NCBI RefSeq assembly: GCF_001742285.1
Contig: NZ_MIEK01000026.1
Span: 1-45,514, forward strand
Reading direction: 5' to 3'
Source of the DNA: Enterococcus rivorum
Lineage (GTDB): Bacteria > Bacillota > Bacilli > Lactobacillales > Enterococcaceae
DNA length: 45,514 nucleotides
Under the pieces are notes generated by a model, which was given only the letters and a program-made list of their open reading frames with translations, ran no database searches and was not told where the DNA came from. The translations under genes were made by a program, and so were the position numbers. Within the stretch, counting starts at the first letter, position 1; each line of letters begins with the position of its first letter. Below, one piece after another: positions 16,533 through 28,184 of the stretch.

Positions 16533-16827
16533 AGAAAAGATTTTAAACCTATTGGGAATTGCCATGAGAGCTGGAAAGCTAGTAACTGGTGAAGAGTTGA
16601 CACTTCGGGATGTTCGTAGTAACCAAACAAAATTTGTTTTTGTCGCTGCGGATGCAAGTGAAAATACTAGAAAGAAAATCAAGGACAAATGTTCTTATTA
16701 TAACGTTCCATGGAATGAGTCGTTCATTCAATCAGAGATTAGCCAAGCGATTGGTAGAACACGCATGGTTATTGGAATCAACGATCAAGGATTTGCGACT
16801 AAATTCAAGGAACTAATCAAAGGTTAG
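16525..16827 (+). CDS. ylxQ: YlxQ, L7Ae-type ribosomal protein-like RNA-binding protein
   Basis: 100 residues from ATG 16525. An earlier in-frame ATG at 16486 would lie well inside ylxR and lacks a ribosome site. The fold is that of L7Ae/L30e/S12e proteins: LNLLGIAMRAGKLVTGEE, then FVFVAADASENTRKKIKDKC, then IGINDQGFATKFKELI. These proteins typically bind kink-turn RNA. The stop of ylxR lies within its first codons. It ends 12 bases before infB. Confidence 0.92.
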   Translation: MNKEKILNLLGIAMRAGKLVTGEELTLRDVRSNQTKFVFVAADASENTRKKIKDKCSYYNVPWNESFIQSEISQAIGRTRMVIGINDQGFATKFKELIKG

Positions 16828-16839
16828 GAAGGTGATTGC

Positions 16840-19425
16840 ATGGGAAAAAAGAGAATTTATGAATTAGCAAAAGAAATCAATCAGTCGAGTAAAGATGTCG
16901 TAGAGAAAGCACATGCATTAGGAATGGACGTCAAGAATCACATGGGGGCCATTTCTTCTGATGATGAGTCAAAACTACGTCAAGCTTTCGGAGGAAACAA
17001 AGCACCTCAGGGGAAAACAGCACCTGTTGCTAAACCGCAACAGCAAGCAGAAAAACCTAAAACAGGGCAAACACAAGTAAAACCAGCAAATCCAAAGCCA
17101 GTTAACCAGCAACATCAAAGCAATCGACCAAATCAAAGCCAAAATCAACGACCAAATAATAATCAAAATAGACCACAACAATCGAATGGTCAGCAACAAC
17201 GTCCTCAAAATGGACAAAACCGTGGAGGGCAGGGGAACAATACGCAGAATAATCAGAATCGTCCAAGTAATCAAGGACAACAAAACAGACCGCAACAAAA
17301 TAGACCACAGACAGGTCAAAATAATCAGCAAAGACCAAATAATCAAAATAGAAATACACAAGGAACAAATCAAGGACAACAGAATAATCGTCCAGCACAA
17401 ACACAAAATACACAGAATCGTCCGCAACAAGGTCAAACTACTCAAAATCGCTCAACTGGCGGTCAAGGAACACAAACGCAAGGACAGAATCAAAACAGAA
17501 CCAACAATACTCAAAATCGTAATAGCGGCTTCGGTGGTGGCCAAAACCGCAACAACCGTAGCAACTACAATAATCAAAACCGTAATAAGTTTAATAAAAA
17601 AGGTAAAAAAGGCAAGTATCATCAAGAGTCTCAAAAACCAGCAGTGCCAGCACGTAAATTCCGTGAATTGCCAGATGTACTAGAATATACAGAAGGGATG
17701 AACGTTGCGGATATCGCGAAAAAGATTCACCGCGAGCCAGCTGAAATCATCAAAAAGTTATTTATGATGGGTGTTATGGTTAACCAAAACCAATCATTAG
17801 ATAAAGAAACAATTGAGCTTCTAGCTGTAGATTATGGAATGGAGCCACAAGAAAAAATTCAAGTTGACTTGGCTGACATTGATAAATTCTTTGAACCAGA
17901 AGCAGTTGTCGAGGAAAGTCTAGTCAATCGTCCTCCAGTTGTAACGATTATGGGACACGTTGACCACGGGAAAACAACTTTATTAGATACGTTAAGAAAC
18001 TCACGAGTTACTTCAGGTGAAGCTGGAGGAATTACTCAACATATTGGTGCGTATCAAATTGACATTGATGGCAAACCAATCACTTTCTTAGATACCCCAG
18101 GACACTCGGCTTTTACTAGCATGCGTGCTCGTGGAGCCAGTATTACTGATATTACAATTTTAGTTGTCGCAGCAGATGATGGAGTAATGCCGCAAACTGT
18201 CGAAGCGATTAACCATGCCAAAGCAGCAGAAGTGCCAATTATTGTTGCAGTAAACAAGGTTGATAAGCCAGGTGCAAATCCTGATAATGTGAAGCAAGCG
18301 TTAAGTGAACATGGTCTAATCCCAGAAGAATGGGGCGGCGATACAATCTTTGTAAATATCTCAGCTAAATTTAACCAAAATATTGATGAGTTATTAGAAA
18401 ATATTTTACTAATTGCTGAAGTTGAAGACTTGAAAGCTAACCCTGAACAAAAAGCGATTGGAACTGTAATTGAAGCGCGTTTAGATAAAGGAAAAGGTCC
18501 TGTTGCGACATTACTTGTACAACAAGGGACGCTTAGAGTCGGTGATCCAATCGTTGTAGGGAATACCTTTGGGCGTGTTCGTGTAATGACAAATGATATC
18601 GGTCGTCGCGATAAAGAAGCTGGTCCAGCTACACCAGTAGAAATTACTGGATTAAATGATGTTCCTCAAGCGGGTGATCGTTTCGTCGTCTTTGAAGATG
18701 AAAAAACAGCACGTCAAGCAGGGGAAGAACGTGGCAAACGTGCCTTGTTAGAACAACGTTCAGCAAGTAGTCGTGTAACCTTAGATAACCTATTTGAAAG
18801 TCTTAAAGAAGGCGAACTAAAAGAAGTTAATGTAATTATCAAAGCGGACGTGCAAGGTTCAGCAGAAGCTTTAGCAGCAAGCTTACAAAAAATTGATGTT
18901 GAGGGTGTTCGTGTGAAGATCGTTCACTCGGCTGTAGGAGCTATCAATGAAAGTGACGTTACTCTTGCTGCGGCAAGTAATGCGATAATCATTGGCTTTA
19001 ACGTTCGACCTACTCCGCAAGCGAAACAACAAGCAGAACAAGAAGAAGTCGATATTCGTCTGCACCGTATCATTTATAAAGCGATTGATGAAATCGAAAC
19101 GGCAATGAAGGGAATGCTTGATCCAGAGTTTGAAGAAAAAATTACGGGTCAAATGGTTGTTCGTGAACTTTACAAGGTATCAAAAGTTGGAACAATTGCA
19201 GGTTGTTACGTTACTGAAGGGTCAATCAGACGTGATAGTGGTGTACGTGTCATTCGTGATGGTATCGTGATTTTAGAAGGAAAACTAGCAAGCTTGAAGC
19301 GTTTTAAAGATGATGCGAAAGAAGTTAAACTAGGCTTCGAGTGTGGCGCAATGATCGAAAACTTTAATGATTTAAAAGTGGATGATATCATTGAAGGTTT
19401 TGTGATGGAAGAAATCAAAAAATAA
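16840..19425 (+). CDS. infB: Translation initiation factor IF-2
   Basis: 861 residues. An IF2N motif at the start ([20 protein letters not shown]) is followed by a very long Gln/Asn-rich disordered linker, about residues 55-265, built of NNQNRPQQ-like units. A second IF2N region ([20 protein letters not shown]) follows, then the G domain with [20 protein letters not shown] and NKVDK, and domains II-IV to the C-terminus. It brings initiator tRNA to the 30S subunit. The ATG is preceded by GGAAGGTG. The linker is unusually repetitive; it is discussed as a finding. Confidence 0.97.
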   Translation: MGKKRIYELAKEINQSSKDVVEKAHALGMDVKNHMGAISSDDESKLRQAFGGNKAPQGKTAPVAKPQQQAEKPKTGQTQVKPANPKPVNQQHQSNRPNQSQNQRPNNNQNRPQQSNGQQQRPQNGQNRGGQGNNTQNNQNRPSNQGQQNRPQQNRPQTGQNNQQRPNNQNRNTQGTNQGQQNNRPAQTQNTQNRPQQGQTTQNRSTGGQGTQTQGQNQNRTNNTQNRNSGFGGGQNRNNRSNYNNQNRNKFNKKGKKGKYHQESQKPAVPARKFRELPDVLEYTEGMNVADIAKKIHREPAEIIKKLFMMGVMVNQNQSLDKETIELLAVDYGMEPQEKIQVDLADIDKFFEPEAVVEESLVNRPPVVTIMGHVDHGKTTLLDTLRNSRVTSGEAGGITQHIGAYQIDIDGKPITFLDTPGHSAFTSMRARGASITDITILVVAADDGVMPQTVEAINHAKAAEVPIIVAVNKVDKPGANPDNVKQALSEHGLIPEEWGGDTIFVNISAKFNQNIDELLENILLIAEVEDLKANPEQKAIGTVIEARLDKGKGPVATLLVQQGTLRVGDPIVVGNTFGRVRVMTNDIGRRDKEAGPATPVEITGLNDVPQAGDRFVVFEDEKTARQAGEERGKRALLEQRSASSRVTLDNLFESLKEGELKEVNVIIKADVQGSAEALAASLQKIDVEGVRVKIVHSAVGAINESDVTLAAASNAIIIGFNVRPTPQAKQQAEQEEVDIRLHRIIYKAIDEIETAMKGMLDPEFEEKITGQMVVRELYKVSKVGTIAGCYVTEGSIRRDSGVRVIRDGIVILEGKLASLKRFKDDAKEVKLGFECGAMIENFNDLKVDDIIEGFVMEEIKK

Positions 19426-19446
19426 AAGAAAAGAAGGATAATTAGT

Positions 19447-19794
19447 ATGGCAAATTACCGAGACCGTCGAGTAGGTCAGGAAATTATGCGAGAAATCAAC
19501 GACATTTTAAGACGTCGGGTGAGAGATCCTCGTGTCCAAGAAATCACAATTACAGATGTTCGTGTAACTGGTGACTTACAACAAGCGACAATATATTATA
19601 GTTTGTTATCTGATTTAGCTTCCGATCAACAAAAAGCACAACAAGGGTTAGATAAAGCAAAAGGACTAATTCGTAGAGAGTTAGGGCAACGTTTAACGCT
19701 TTATAAAACGCCAGAATTAATTTTTGAACGTGATGCATCCGTCCAGTACGGAAATCATATCGATGAGTTGATTCGTAAGCTGAATCAAGAATAA
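19447..19794 (+). CDS. rbfA: 30S ribosome-binding factor RbfA
   Basis: 115 residues, normal length. Single KH-like domain: [20 protein letters not shown], then [20 protein letters not shown], then RTPEL-like [16 protein letters not shown]. It acts in late 30S maturation and cold adaptation. The ATG follows AGAAGGATAATT. It is the last gene of the nusA operon here, closed by a terminator; truB, often next, is 1.45 kb away behind an accessory insert. Confidence 0.96.
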   Translation: MANYRDRRVGQEIMREINDILRRRVRDPRVQEITITDVRVTGDLQQATIYYSLLSDLASDQQKAQQGLDKAKGLIRRELGQRLTLYKTPELIFERDASVQYGNHIDELIRKLNQE

Positions 19795-19800
19795 AAAGAT

Positions 19801-19839
19801 AGGCAATCTCCTGATAAAAATAGGGGGTTGCCTTTTTTG
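19801..19839 (+). terminator. Terminator of the rimP-rbfA operon
   Basis: AGGCAATCTCC pairs with GGGGGTTGCCT (one G-T pair) and is followed by TTTTTTG. Confidence 0.85.
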
Positions 19840-20007
19840 TGTAAACATATGTTATGCTGTATCGTTGTCAATTTATTTATTGAGTCTAGCTATTGAATAT
19901 AAGATAATGGAAGGAAAGACTAATCTCTGGTTTTATGATTAAATTGAATGAGGGGTTCTGAATGTAAATAAAATAATGTTCAAATTCAAAGAAAGTAGGT
20001 AAAGAAG

Positions 20008-20691
20008 ATGTCAGATTGGAATACTTTGTTTCATGATAAAAAGAATATAGAAATGGCTCCTGAACCGGAAGTAGTTAAGTTTATTGAACTCTTAGCAAGG
20101 AAATTTCCAAATGAGAAGGAAAGGAGAGTTTGGGATTTAGGTTGTGGTGCTGGACGTCATAGTGTCGTGATGGGCAAACTAGGATGTGAAGTTTTTATCA
20201 GCGATAATTCTAATAAAGCAATAGAATTGACTAAGGAAAAATTGGATGATAATAAGATTTTTTATACTGATGCATTGTCTTCAATGGAAAATTAACCATG
20301 GGAAAAGAAAGAATTTTTGCATGGTGTTTTTAGTTGGGCTGTTCTCCAGCATAATACCTTAGATAAAATAATTGAATCTATTAATTGCATACACAAATCA
20401 CTCATTACGGGAGGATATTTTTTAGGAACTATTAAATCTACAAAAGCTGATTTATTTGGAAAAGGGAAAGAAATTGAAAAAAATACATTTATTTTAGATT
20501 TAGGAAAAGAAGAAGGTATTCCACATCATTATTTTGATGTGGAGGGAGTAAAACAAATCTTTTCTGATGATAAATGGGAAATAATCATACTCGCTGAGCA
20601 AGTAGTAAACTACGTATCGACAATAGACAAATTTTGGGAAATTAATCCATTTAGATACACTACATGGTGCATACTTGCAAGGAAAAGATAG
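20008..20691 (+). pseudogene. SAM-dependent methyltransferase with one in-frame stop
   Basis: A 227-residue class I methyltransferase frame interrupted once by TAA at 20293-20295. Upstream of the stop: WDLGCGAGRHSVVMGKLGC (SAM-binding motif I) and an acidic motif II region. Downstream in the same frame: FLHGVFSWAVLQHNTLDKII, GGYFLGTIKST and PHHYFDVEGVKQIFSDDKWE. Both halves align as one protein and nothing else is damaged, so this is a recent nonsense mutation or a sequencing error. The ATG has GAAAGTAGG upstream. The substrate is unknown. The gene sits in the accessory insert between rbfA and truB. Confidence 0.8.
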
Positions 20692-20744
20692 GAGAGAGAA
20701 GTGGATTTAAATTGACTGACAAGTTTCAATCAATAGAAGTATAA

Positions 20745-21035
20745 ATGAAAGAAAAAAGGAATAATCGTCTCTATTACTTGATGAACCTACAACTAGTTTA
20801 CATCAGCATGATGTTCTTGAAAGTAATCAATATTTTAAAAAGACTTGTCAAAAAAGGAAACAGCGTTTTTGTAATTGAGCATAATTTAAATGTCATCTCG
20901 CAAGCAGACTATATTATTGATATGGGAATACAAGGTGGTAAATATAGAGGCAACATTATTGCTGAGGGAACGCCACGAAAAGTCATTGAATCAAAAGATA
21001 GTCTGACAGCTTCGGTTTTGAGAGAATATTTATGA
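20745..21035 (+). pseudogene. UvrA-like ABC ATPase, C-terminal remnant
   Basis: The last ~75 residues match the end of UvrA-type ATPases: RLVKKGNSVFVIEHNLNVIS, then QADYIIDMG, then GNIIAEGTPRKVIE. Just upstream, in a different frame, is the Walker B-like LLLDEPTTSLHQHDVL (around 20756-20805). A frameshift near 20810 therefore joins the two parts. The rest of the protein, more than 600 residues, is absent. This is a fragment left by deletion and cannot be functional. Confidence 0.75.
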
Positions 21036-21086
21036 AAAGGTGATGACAACAAACCTAAACGTAAGCGAGAAAAACGAAGGGAAAGG

Positions 21087-21118
21087 TCTATCATTTTGCA
21101 TACAGGATAGATTTTTTT
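21087..21118 (+). terminator. Weak terminator after the UvrA-like remnant
   Basis: TCTATC (21087-21092) pairs with GATAGA (21106-21111), followed by TTTTTTT. A 6 bp AT-rich stem makes it marginal, but it lies just before the truB promoter. Confidence 0.5.
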
Positions 21119-21160
21119 GAGAAAAAACAGCACTTGGAAATGCTACACAAGAACCATCTA

Positions 21161-21169
21161 TGCTATAAT
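21161..21169 (+). promoter_or_regulatory. Promoter of truB-ribF-hemW
   Basis: TGCTATAAT is an extended -10 (TATAAT at 21164-21169). No good -35 lies at 17 bases, which an extended -10 can tolerate. The start of truB is 80 bases downstream. Confidence 0.65.
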
Positions 21170-21248
21170 ATACAAGTTGCTAAGGCTGATTGTTCTTTGA
21201 GTCAAAGGAAAGGCGACTAGTTATAACAATGGAATTGGAGGCACGAAA

Positions 21249-22169
21249 ATGGAAGGCATTTTACCTTTATGGAAAGAACCTGGCATGACGAGTCATGATT
21301 GTGTTTTTAAGTTAAGGAAAATTTTACATACAAAAAAAATCGGTCATGGAGGCACGTTAGATCCAGATGTTGCAGGTGTTTTACCTATCTGTATTGGCAA
21401 AGGAACGAAAGTCATTGAGTATATGGTAGATTCAGGGAAAACATATGAAGGGGAAATCACACTAGGTTTTTCTACGACAACCGAAGATGCCAGTGGAGAA
21501 ATCGTTGAAAAGAAACCACTTCTAAGAGCTTTGTCGGTGCAGGAAATAGATCAAGCGATGAGGAAAATGACAGGAGAAATTACGCAAATTCCTCCGATGT
21601 TTTCGGCGGTAAAAGTCAATGGAAAACGTCTCTATGAATATGCTAGAAACGGGGAAGAAGTAGAACGACCTGTTCGGAAAGCGCAAATTTATTCTTTTGA
21701 GCGAACTAGTGAGCCTATTTTTAATGAGGAATCAGGAACTCAAAGTTGGAGTTTTAGAGTAGTCTGTGGAAAAGGGACTTACGTTCGGACATTATCTGTT
21801 GATACAGGAGAACGTTTAGGATTTCCAGCTCATATGTCAAAATTAGTTCGTACTGCAAGTGGTGGATTAGAAGCAAAGCAATGTTTGACTTTGGATCAGG
21901 TAGCTGAAAAAATGTCGTCAGAAACTATAAATGACTTTTTGTTGCCAATCGAAGTAGCTATCAAGCAATTTAAGAGAATTGATCTTTCAGACAGCTTATA
22001 CGAAAAAGTGAAAAATGGTGTTCCTTTGACCAAAAAAGAGCTTGGATTGGTGGAGATGCCACAAGAATTAGTGGCTCTTTATTATAACGATCAGGTTGTT
22101 AGTTTATATATGGCTCATCCTAGTAAAAAAGACTTGCTAAAACCAAGTAAAGTATTGAGAAATAACTAA
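21249..22169 (+). CDS. truB: tRNA pseudouridine synthase B
   Basis: 306 residues. It makes pseudouridine 55 in the T-loop of tRNAs. Family motifs: ILPLWKEPGMTSHD, then KKIGHGGTLDPDVAGVLPI with the catalytic Asp in GTLDPD, the YEGEITLGFSTTTEDASGE region, IPPMFSAVKVNGKRLYEYAR and CGKGTYVRTL. GGAGGCACG precedes the ATG. It leads an operon with ribF 19 bases further on. Confidence 0.97.
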   Translation: MEGILPLWKEPGMTSHDCVFKLRKILHTKKIGHGGTLDPDVAGVLPICIGKGTKVIEYMVDSGKTYEGEITLGFSTTTEDASGEIVEKKPLLRALSVQEIDQAMRKMTGEITQIPPMFSAVKVNGKRLYEYARNGEEVERPVRKAQIYSFERTSEPIFNEESGTQSWSFRVVCGKGTYVRTLSVDTGERLGFPAHMSKLVRTASGGLEAKQCLTLDQVAEKMSSETINDFLLPIEVAIKQFKRIDLSDSLYEKVKNGVPLTKKELGLVEMPQELVALYYNDQVVSLYMAHPSKKDLLKPSKVLRNN

Positions 22170-22188
22170 TAGAAAGAAGTTTTATGAT

Positions 22189-23136
22189 ATGCAAATTATT
22201 CCAATTCATCATCCCTATGATCCGAAAATGATTCCTGTAGACGAGATAGTTATGGTTTTAGGTTTTTTTGATGGGGTTCATAAAGGGCATCAAAAAGTAA
22301 TTGAAACGGGACGTAAAATTGCTAAAGAAAGAAACTTAAAGTTAGCGGTTATGACTTTTAACCAGCATCCTTCAATTGTTTTTCAAAAAGTTTTGCCTGA
22401 AAATATGAAATATTTAAATAGTTTACCTCAAAAAGAACAATTAATGGAAAGTTTGGGTGTAGACATTTTATACGTTATTGAGTTTACTTCAGCCTTTGCT
22501 CGTTTGGCACCACAAGAATTTGTGGATCAGTATATTGTTGGGTTGCATGGGAAAGTCGCAGTTTCTGGTTTTGATTATACCTACGGGCCAAAAGAAATTG
22601 CTGGTGTAGAACAATTGCCTACGTATGCGAAAAATCGCTTTGAAGTAGTTACGGTTTCCAAAGAAGAAAGTGATGGGGAGAAGATTAGTTCAACTCGTAT
22701 TCGTGAAATGATGGAAGCTGGAAATATGGAAGAAGTGACGAATCTTTTAGGCTATGTTTATGAAATTGAAGGAACTGTTGTTCATGGCGATGCTAGAGGG
22801 CGACAATTAGGATTCCCTACAGCAAATATCAAAATAAAAAGTACCGTTCGTCTTCCGAGGATTGGTGTTTATGCAGTGGAGATTTTGGTTGGTGACAAAT
22901 GGCTAGTTGGCATGGGATCGATTGGACACAATGATACTTTTGGTGCTGGTCGAGGGTTAACGGTTGAAGTATACATTCTTGATTTTCATCAGGATATTTA
23001 TGGTGAACAAGTTTCGGTACGTTGGAATCATTATTTAAGAGACCAGATTACTTTTGATGGGGCAGAAAAATTAATTTTGCAATTAAAACAAGACGAAGCA
23101 GATACAGCAGCTTACTTTTCAGAAAGAGGAGAATAG
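22189..23136 (+). CDS. ribF: Bifunctional riboflavin kinase/FAD synthetase
   Basis: 315 residues. The N-terminal FAD synthetase domain has MVLGFFDGVHKGHQKVI (nucleotidyltransferase site) and SSTRIREMMEAGN. The C-terminal riboflavin kinase domain has GDARGRQLGFPTANIKIK and the conserved TVEVYILDFHQDIYG. It turns riboflavin into FMN and then FAD. The gene ends one base before hemW starts. A position next to truB is widespread in Firmicutes. Confidence 0.97.
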   Translation: MQIIPIHHPYDPKMIPVDEIVMVLGFFDGVHKGHQKVIETGRKIAKERNLKLAVMTFNQHPSIVFQKVLPENMKYLNSLPQKEQLMESLGVDILYVIEFTSAFARLAPQEFVDQYIVGLHGKVAVSGFDYTYGPKEIAGVEQLPTYAKNRFEVVTVSKEESDGEKISSTRIREMMEAGNMEEVTNLLGYVYEIEGTVVHGDARGRQLGFPTANIKIKSTVRLPRIGVYAVEILVGDKWLVGMGSIGHNDTFGAGRGLTVEVYILDFHQDIYGEQVSVRWNHYLRDQITFDGAEKLILQLKQDEADTAAYFSERGE

Positions 23137-23137
23137 T

Positions 23138-24274
23138 ATGACATCAGCCTACATCCACATACCGTTCTGTGAGCACATCTGCTACTATTGCGACTTTAAC
23201 AAAGTTTTTTTAGAAGGGCAGCCAGTTGATGAATATATTCAAATGCTTTTAAGAGAAATTCAATTAACGAAGAAACAGTACCCTAGTTTGGAAACAGAAA
23301 CAATCTACATCGGTGGTGGCACACCGACCTCTTTATCCGCTAAGCAGTTATCTGTTTTATTAGAAGGTGTTAGGGATTTGTTGCCTTTTGATTTAAAAAA
23401 TGAATTTACCGTGGAAGCAAACCCAGGGGATTTGACCCGGGAAAAACTACAAGTAATGAAAGAATATGGCGTGAATCGTCTTTCTATGGGCGTCCAAACA
23501 TTTAACAATCAGTTGCTAAAAAAAATAGGTCGTAAGCATACAGCAGAAGATGTCTATGAAACGATGAAGCTTTTAGAGAAAGAACAGTTTTCTAATGTTA
23601 GTATTGATTTGATTTATGCGTTGCCAGGACAAACATTAGAAGATTTTCGAGACACACTTCATCGAGCGATTGAACTTGATTTGCCTCACTATTCTTTATA
23701 TTCTCTCATATTAGAAAATAAAACGATGTTCATGAATTGGATTAGACAAGGAAGGTTGAAGCTTCCAGATCAGGATATAGAGGCGAAAATGTTCGAAGAA
23801 ACGATTTCCGCAATGGCAAAAGGCGGTCGTAATCAATATGAAGTCAGCAATTTTGCTTTACCTGGAAAAGAGAGTCAACATAATTTGGTCTATTGGAACA
23901 ATGACCATTACTATGGTTTTGGTGCAGGAGCGAGTGGCTATTTAGGGTACCAACGCTATCGGAATCATGGACCAATCCAACATTATTTGGAGCCTTTAAG
24001 AAATAGCCAATTACCGACTGTTGAAATAGAAAAATTAACTAAAAACAATCAAATGGAAGAAGAAATGTTTTTAGGATTACGCAAAAAAAGTGGCGTGTCT
24101 AAAGAAAAATTTCAACAAAAATTTCATCATCCAATTGAAGAAATCTATGGAGAAGTCATTAAAAAGTTAATTCAAGAAAAATTGTTAATTGAACACAACG
24201 ATCATTTATTACTTAGCGAAAAAGGACTTTTTTTGGGTAATGACGTATTTGAAACATTCTTGCTAGAAAAATAA
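23138..24274 (+). CDS. hemW: Radical SAM heme chaperone HemW-like protein
   Basis: 378 residues. The radical SAM cluster motif CEHICYYCDF (CxxxCxxC) lies at residues ~11-20, followed by YIGGGTPTSL, EANPGDLT and RLSMGVQTFN, then SIDLIYALPGQTLEDF. A C-terminal HemW domain follows with EEEMFLGLRKKSGV and GNDVFETFL. This family was long called oxygen-independent coproporphyrinogen oxidase but is now considered a heme-delivery protein. AGAGGAGAATAGT precedes the ATG. The gene ends in a terminator before the heat-shock operon. Confidence 0.93.
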   Translation: MTSAYIHIPFCEHICYYCDFNKVFLEGQPVDEYIQMLLREIQLTKKQYPSLETETIYIGGGTPTSLSAKQLSVLLEGVRDLLPFDLKNEFTVEANPGDLTREKLQVMKEYGVNRLSMGVQTFNNQLLKKIGRKHTAEDVYETMKLLEKEQFSNVSIDLIYALPGQTLEDFRDTLHRAIELDLPHYSLYSLILENKTMFMNWIRQGRLKLPDQDIEAKMFEETISAMAKGGRNQYEVSNFALPGKESQHNLVYWNNDHYYGFGAGASGYLGYQRYRNHGPIQHYLEPLRNSQLPTVEIEKLTKNNQMEEEMFLGLRKKSGVSKEKFQQKFHHPIEEIYGEVIKKLIQEKLLIEHNDHLLLSEKGLFLGNDVFETFLLEK

Positions 24275-24280
24275 ATAGAA

Positions 24281-24330
24281 AAAACTATCCTATGAAAGAT
24301 GTAATTTTTTGTAGGGTAGTTTTTTCTTTT
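24281..24330 (+). terminator. Terminator after hemW
   Basis: AAAACTATCCTA (24281-24292) pairs with TAGGGTAGTTTT (24312-24323, one G-T pair), followed by a T run. Confidence 0.85.
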
Positions 24331-24369
24331 TTGATATTTTGTGGGAATAAATAGCTAAAAATATATGTT

Positions 24370-24396
24370 TTAGCACTCGTTGGAACAGAGTGCTAA
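24370..24396 (+). promoter_or_regulatory. CIRCE operator 1 (HrcA binding site)
   Basis: TTAGCACTC-N9-GAGTGCTAA, an exact match to the CIRCE consensus, 17 bases upstream of the -35 box. Confidence 0.97.
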
Positions 24397-24413
24397 AAAA
24401 GTGATTGTTTCTC

Positions 24414-24442
24414 TTGACAAGTTGGACAGAACTTGGTATATT
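24414..24442 (+). promoter_or_regulatory. Promoter of hrcA-grpE-dnaK
   Basis: TTGACA (24414-24419), 17-base spacer, TATATT (24437-24442): a near-consensus vegetative promoter placed between two CIRCE operators. Confidence 0.92.
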
Positions 24443-24452
24443 ATTACTTGTA

Positions 24453-24479
24453 TTAGCACTTGCTGTTCATGAGTGCTAA
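24453..24479 (+). promoter_or_regulatory. CIRCE operator 2
   Basis: TTAGCACTT-N9-GAGTGCTAA, one mismatch from the consensus, in the transcribed leader 16 bases before hrcA. Two operators flank the promoter, so HrcA repression should be tight. Confidence 0.95.
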
Positions 24480-24495
24480 TGAAGGGTGGTAACAT

Positions 24496-25539
24496 ATGAT
24501 AACAGAAAGACAAAAGAATATCTTACGACTTATCATCCAAAGTTATACCAATACAGGAAATCCTGTAGGGTCAAAAAAATTAATGGAAGATGGCGTAGAA
24601 TCTAGTTCTGCAACAATTCGTAACGACATGAAGGCTTTGGAAGAATATGGTTTGCTTCTTAAAACACATTCTTCATCTGGAAGAATCCCTTCTATGTTAG
24701 GCTATCGTTACTATGTAGATCATCTATTGAGACCTGCTGAAGTAAATAATGAAGAATTACAATTGATTCGGCATTCTTTTGGCAAAGAGTTTCATGAAAT
24801 TAATGATATTATTGAGCAGTCTGCTGAGATTCTTTCAGACTTAACTAGCTACACAGCATTTTCTTTAGGTCCAGAAGTGAAAGAGCGGCGGTTAACAGGC
24901 TTCCGTATTGTTCCTTTGAATGAAAGGCAAATTATTGCAATCATCGTCACAGACAAAGGAAACGTAGAAAGTCAAGTGTTTGCCGTACCTCCTAGTGTTT
25001 CTAGCCAAGATTTAGAGAAGATGACTCAGATTATTAATGAAAAGCTAGTTGGTGAGCCATTACTTACGGTCTATCATCGCTTGAGAACAGAGATACCGAT
25101 GATTTTACATCGTTATTTCCAAACGCCTGATGGCATGATGGATTTGTTCGATGCAATGCTAGGGCAAGCTTTTGATGAAAAAGTGTATGTCAGCGGTCGA
25201 ATGAATGTCTTAGATTTTGGCATTCAAAAAGATGTGCAACAAATTAAATCAGTTTATTCATTTATGCAAGATTCAGAAGAGCTTACTCAATTATTAAATG
25301 CCACTGTGACTACGGATTCGCCAATTGCCATTAGGATTGGAACAGAATTGGGAAATGAACTGTTAGATGATATGAGTATGATTACTGCAACTTATGAAGT
25401 CGCAGGACATGGGAAAGGTACAATCGCATTATTAGGACCGACCAGCATGCCTTATTCGAAAATGTTTGGTCTAGTTGATGTGTTTCGACACGAATTAGCT
25501 TCAAAGCTTGGTACCTACTATCGATTTTTAGACGAGTAG
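24496..25539 (+). CDS. hrcA: Heat-inducible repressor HrcA
   Basis: 347 residues. The N-terminal winged helix binds CIRCE (TERQKNILRLIIQSYTNTG, SSATIRNDMKALEEYGLL, HSSSGRIPSMLGYRYYVDHL). The remainder is the HrcA dimer/GAF-like region, with VSGRMNVLDF, SIAIRIG-like SPIAIRIGTE and GTIALLGPTSMPYSK near the end. Its activity depends on GroEL in Bacillus. GAAGGGTGG precedes the ATG. First gene of the operon it represses. Confidence 0.97.
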   Translation: MITERQKNILRLIIQSYTNTGNPVGSKKLMEDGVESSSATIRNDMKALEEYGLLLKTHSSSGRIPSMLGYRYYVDHLLRPAEVNNEELQLIRHSFGKEFHEINDIIEQSAEILSDLTSYTAFSLGPEVKERRLTGFRIVPLNERQIIAIIVTDKGNVESQVFAVPPSVSSQDLEKMTQIINEKLVGEPLLTVYHRLRTEIPMILHRYFQTPDGMMDLFDAMLGQAFDEKVYVSGRMNVLDFGIQKDVQQIKSVYSFMQDSEELTQLLNATVTTDSPIAIRIGTELGNELLDDMSMITATYEVAGHGKGTIALLGPTSMPYSKMFGLVDVFRHELASKLGTYYRFLDE

Positions 25540-25610
25540 GTTGATTATAAAATCTTTTAAAATATATAGAATAAGTTATTTCTATAAAAAAGAGAAAGGA
25601 AGTTGTTAGT

Positions 25611-26150
25611 GTGAAAAAAGAAGAACAAGAAGAGCTAGACGAACAAAAAGACGTCGAAGTAAAGGAAGATCCTGAGGTTTCGGAAACAGAAGTTGAGGAT
25701 GCTGGAGAGGATAATCTTAAAGCTGAATTAGATGAAATGGAAGATAAATTTTTAAGAGCTCGAGCTGAGATTGCAAATATGAGCAATCGCTTCAAGAATG
25801 AACGTGAACTGTTAGTTCGTTACCGTTCTCAAGACTTGGGTAAAAAATTATTGCCTGCGATTGATAATTTAGAACGGGCAATGGCTATCGAAGTTGATGA
25901 TGAACAAGGTGCGAGTCTTAAAAAAGGAATTTCAATGGTCCTTGAAAGTTTGCATATTGCTTTAAAAGAAGAAGGAATTGAAGAAATTCCAGCAATGGGA
26001 GAAATCTTTGATCCTAATTTACATCAAGCGGTTCAAACAATACCAGCCGGGGAAGATGTGCCAGCTGAGACAATTGTTGAAGTTCTACAAAAAGGCTACA
26101 AATTGCAAGATCGTGTTCTACGAGCAAGTATGGTTATCGTGGCACAATAG
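25611..26150 (+). CDS. grpE: Nucleotide exchange factor GrpE
   Basis: 179 residues starting at GTG 25611, with AAAGGAAG upstream. An acidic N-terminal region (residues 1-40) leads to a long coiled coil (LKAELDEMEDKFLRARAEI, then SNRFKNERELLVRYRSQDLG) and the C-terminal beta domain with the GrpE signature, IFDPNLHQAVQT through QKGYKLQDRVLRASMVIV. It releases ADP from DnaK. It lies between hrcA and dnaK without an internal terminator. Confidence 0.97.
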   Translation: MKKEEQEELDEQKDVEVKEDPEVSETEVEDAGEDNLKAELDEMEDKFLRARAEIANMSNRFKNERELLVRYRSQDLGKKLLPAIDNLERAMAIEVDDEQGASLKKGISMVLESLHIALKEEGIEEIPAMGEIFDPNLHQAVQTIPAGEDVPAETIVEVLQKGYKLQDRVLRASMVIVAQ

Positions 26151-26198
26151 TTAACGAGCTAAATAAGTTCGTATGTATATAAATTAAATAGAAATTAA

Positions 26199-28052
<1,854 letters not shown>

Positions 28053-28065
28053 TCGTTAAAAGCTG

Positions 28066-28097
28066 ATAGAGACCAAAGTCACAACTTTGGTCTCTAT
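28066..28097 (+). terminator. Terminator after dnaK
   Basis: ATAGAGACCAAAGT (28066-28079) pairs perfectly with ACTTTGGTCTCTAT (28084-28097) around CACA; the T run is short and interrupted. Confidence 0.8.
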
Positions 28098-28155
28098 TGA
28101 TTTTGATGGCATGTTGGAAATAGGTAACTATTGTATGACATTTTGTAAGAATCTA

Positions 28156-28184
28156 TTTAGGTTTTTGCTAAATTATGGTATGAT
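28156..28184 (+). promoter_or_regulatory. Probable dnaJ promoter
   Basis: An extended -10 (TGG before TATGAT, 28179-28184) with a weak -35 (TTTAGG, 28156-28161) at 17 bases. No CIRCE element is present in the 208 bases between the dnaK terminator and dnaJ. Confidence 0.55.

Noticed and set aside
16975-17683. Long open frames on both strands within the repetitive part of infB.
   Set aside because: They are by-products of the repetitive Q/N codons, low in complexity and without ribosome sites.
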